Positions 6,713-6,884 of a stretch of DNA of 6,884 bases are shown one piece after another (the first letter of the stretch is position 1; every line of letters begins with the position of its first letter). The notes under the pieces were generated by a model. The model saw nothing but the letters and a program-made list of their open reading frames with translations. It was not told the DNA's origin and did no database searches. Position numbers and translations under genes: made by a program. Source of the stretch: Coriobacteriia bacterium (lineage in GTDB: Bacteria; Actinomycetota; Coriobacteriia; Anaerosomatales; JAENZW01); NCBI GenBank assembly GCA_029858605.1, contig JAOUET010000101.1:1-6884 (forward strand), read 5' to 3'.

Positions 6713-6884
6713 CTATCGGACGGCTATCGACTGCGAGATCGACGAGGTCTGTCCGGAATCGTCCGTCACCCAGAGGGTCACGTCGTAGGTTCCGGGCGCT
6801 TCGAACGCGTGAGTCGCTGTCGGACCCTCGAATTCGGTACCGTCCCCGAACTCCCAGTAGTACATCGTCAGCGTGCCGTCGTCA
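6713..6884 (-). CDS. PKD-domain protein, C-terminal fragment (runs off the right edge)
   Basis: The last 56 codons of a minus-strand gene are visible, ending in TAG at 6713-6715; the rest lies beyond the window. The fragment is most of one PKD domain: YYWEFGDGT (residues 8-16 of the visible part) matches the family WxFGDG core, and HAFEAPGTYDVTLWVTD (25-41) matches the HxFxxPGxYxVxLxVxD strand motif. PKD domains are Ig-like beta-sandwiches found mainly in secreted or surface proteins, often as spacers or in glycan- and adhesion-related proteins. The domain stops almost at the C-terminus, so there is no C-terminal membrane anchor or sorting signal. Catalytic or other domains, if any, are upstream and unseen. 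Its stop is 18 bp from the U32 gene stop, in convergent orientation. I read this from the minus strand directly; the frame is open to the window edge. Confidence 0.88.
   Translation of the reverse strand, partial: DDGTLTMYYWEFGDGTEFEGPTATHAFEAPGTYDVTLWVTDDSGQTSSISQSIAVR

Noticed and set aside
6701..6720. Terminator hairpin between the U32 and PKD genes
   Set aside because: Only a 5-bp stem (TCCGA with TCGGA) around a 10-base loop is possible and there is no T-tract.

Overview
The window is about 6.9 kb of GC-rich, gene-dense chromosomal DNA with four complete protein genes and the 3' end of a fifth. I see no RNA gene, mobile element, CRISPR array or phage sequence. The gene content suggests a GC-rich Gram-positive bacterium: a class A penicillin-binding protein with a C-terminal PASTA domain, strong GGAGG-type ribosome binding sites, one GTG start, and a long two-part U32 protein. 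A deep-branching actinobacterium such as a Coriobacteriia-like lineage would fit, but that placement is inference; nothing here is a definitive taxonomic marker.

Layout, left to right. Positions 1-227 hold no gene I can support. A plus-strand pair follows: an AAG/MPG-type 3-methyladenine DNA glycosylase (228-866) and, 21 bp later, a divergent NIF3-like putative metal-binding protein (888-1868). This pair ends tail-to-tail against a minus-strand bifunctional peptidoglycan synthase (4136 down to 1896) whose stop lies in a small hairpin shared by both gene ends. A 143-bp divergent spacer (4137-4279) separates the synthase from a plus-strand 804-residue U32 protein (4280-6694). The U32 gene in turn converges on the C-terminus of a PKD-domain protein on the minus strand (stop at 6713), which runs off the right edge.

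Functionally this is mostly housekeeping: alkylation base repair, a widely distributed NIF3-type protein of unsettled function, cell-wall polymerisation and crosslinking, a U32 Fe-S enzyme probably acting on RNA, and a probably surface-exposed PKD protein. The genes do not form one pathway. I found no convincing undescribed multi-gene system. The more interesting points are the atypical NIF3 subfamily, a second cysteine cluster in the C-terminal half of the U32 protein, a sigma-54-like element in the spacer upstream of the synthase, and a basic tail on the glycosylase.
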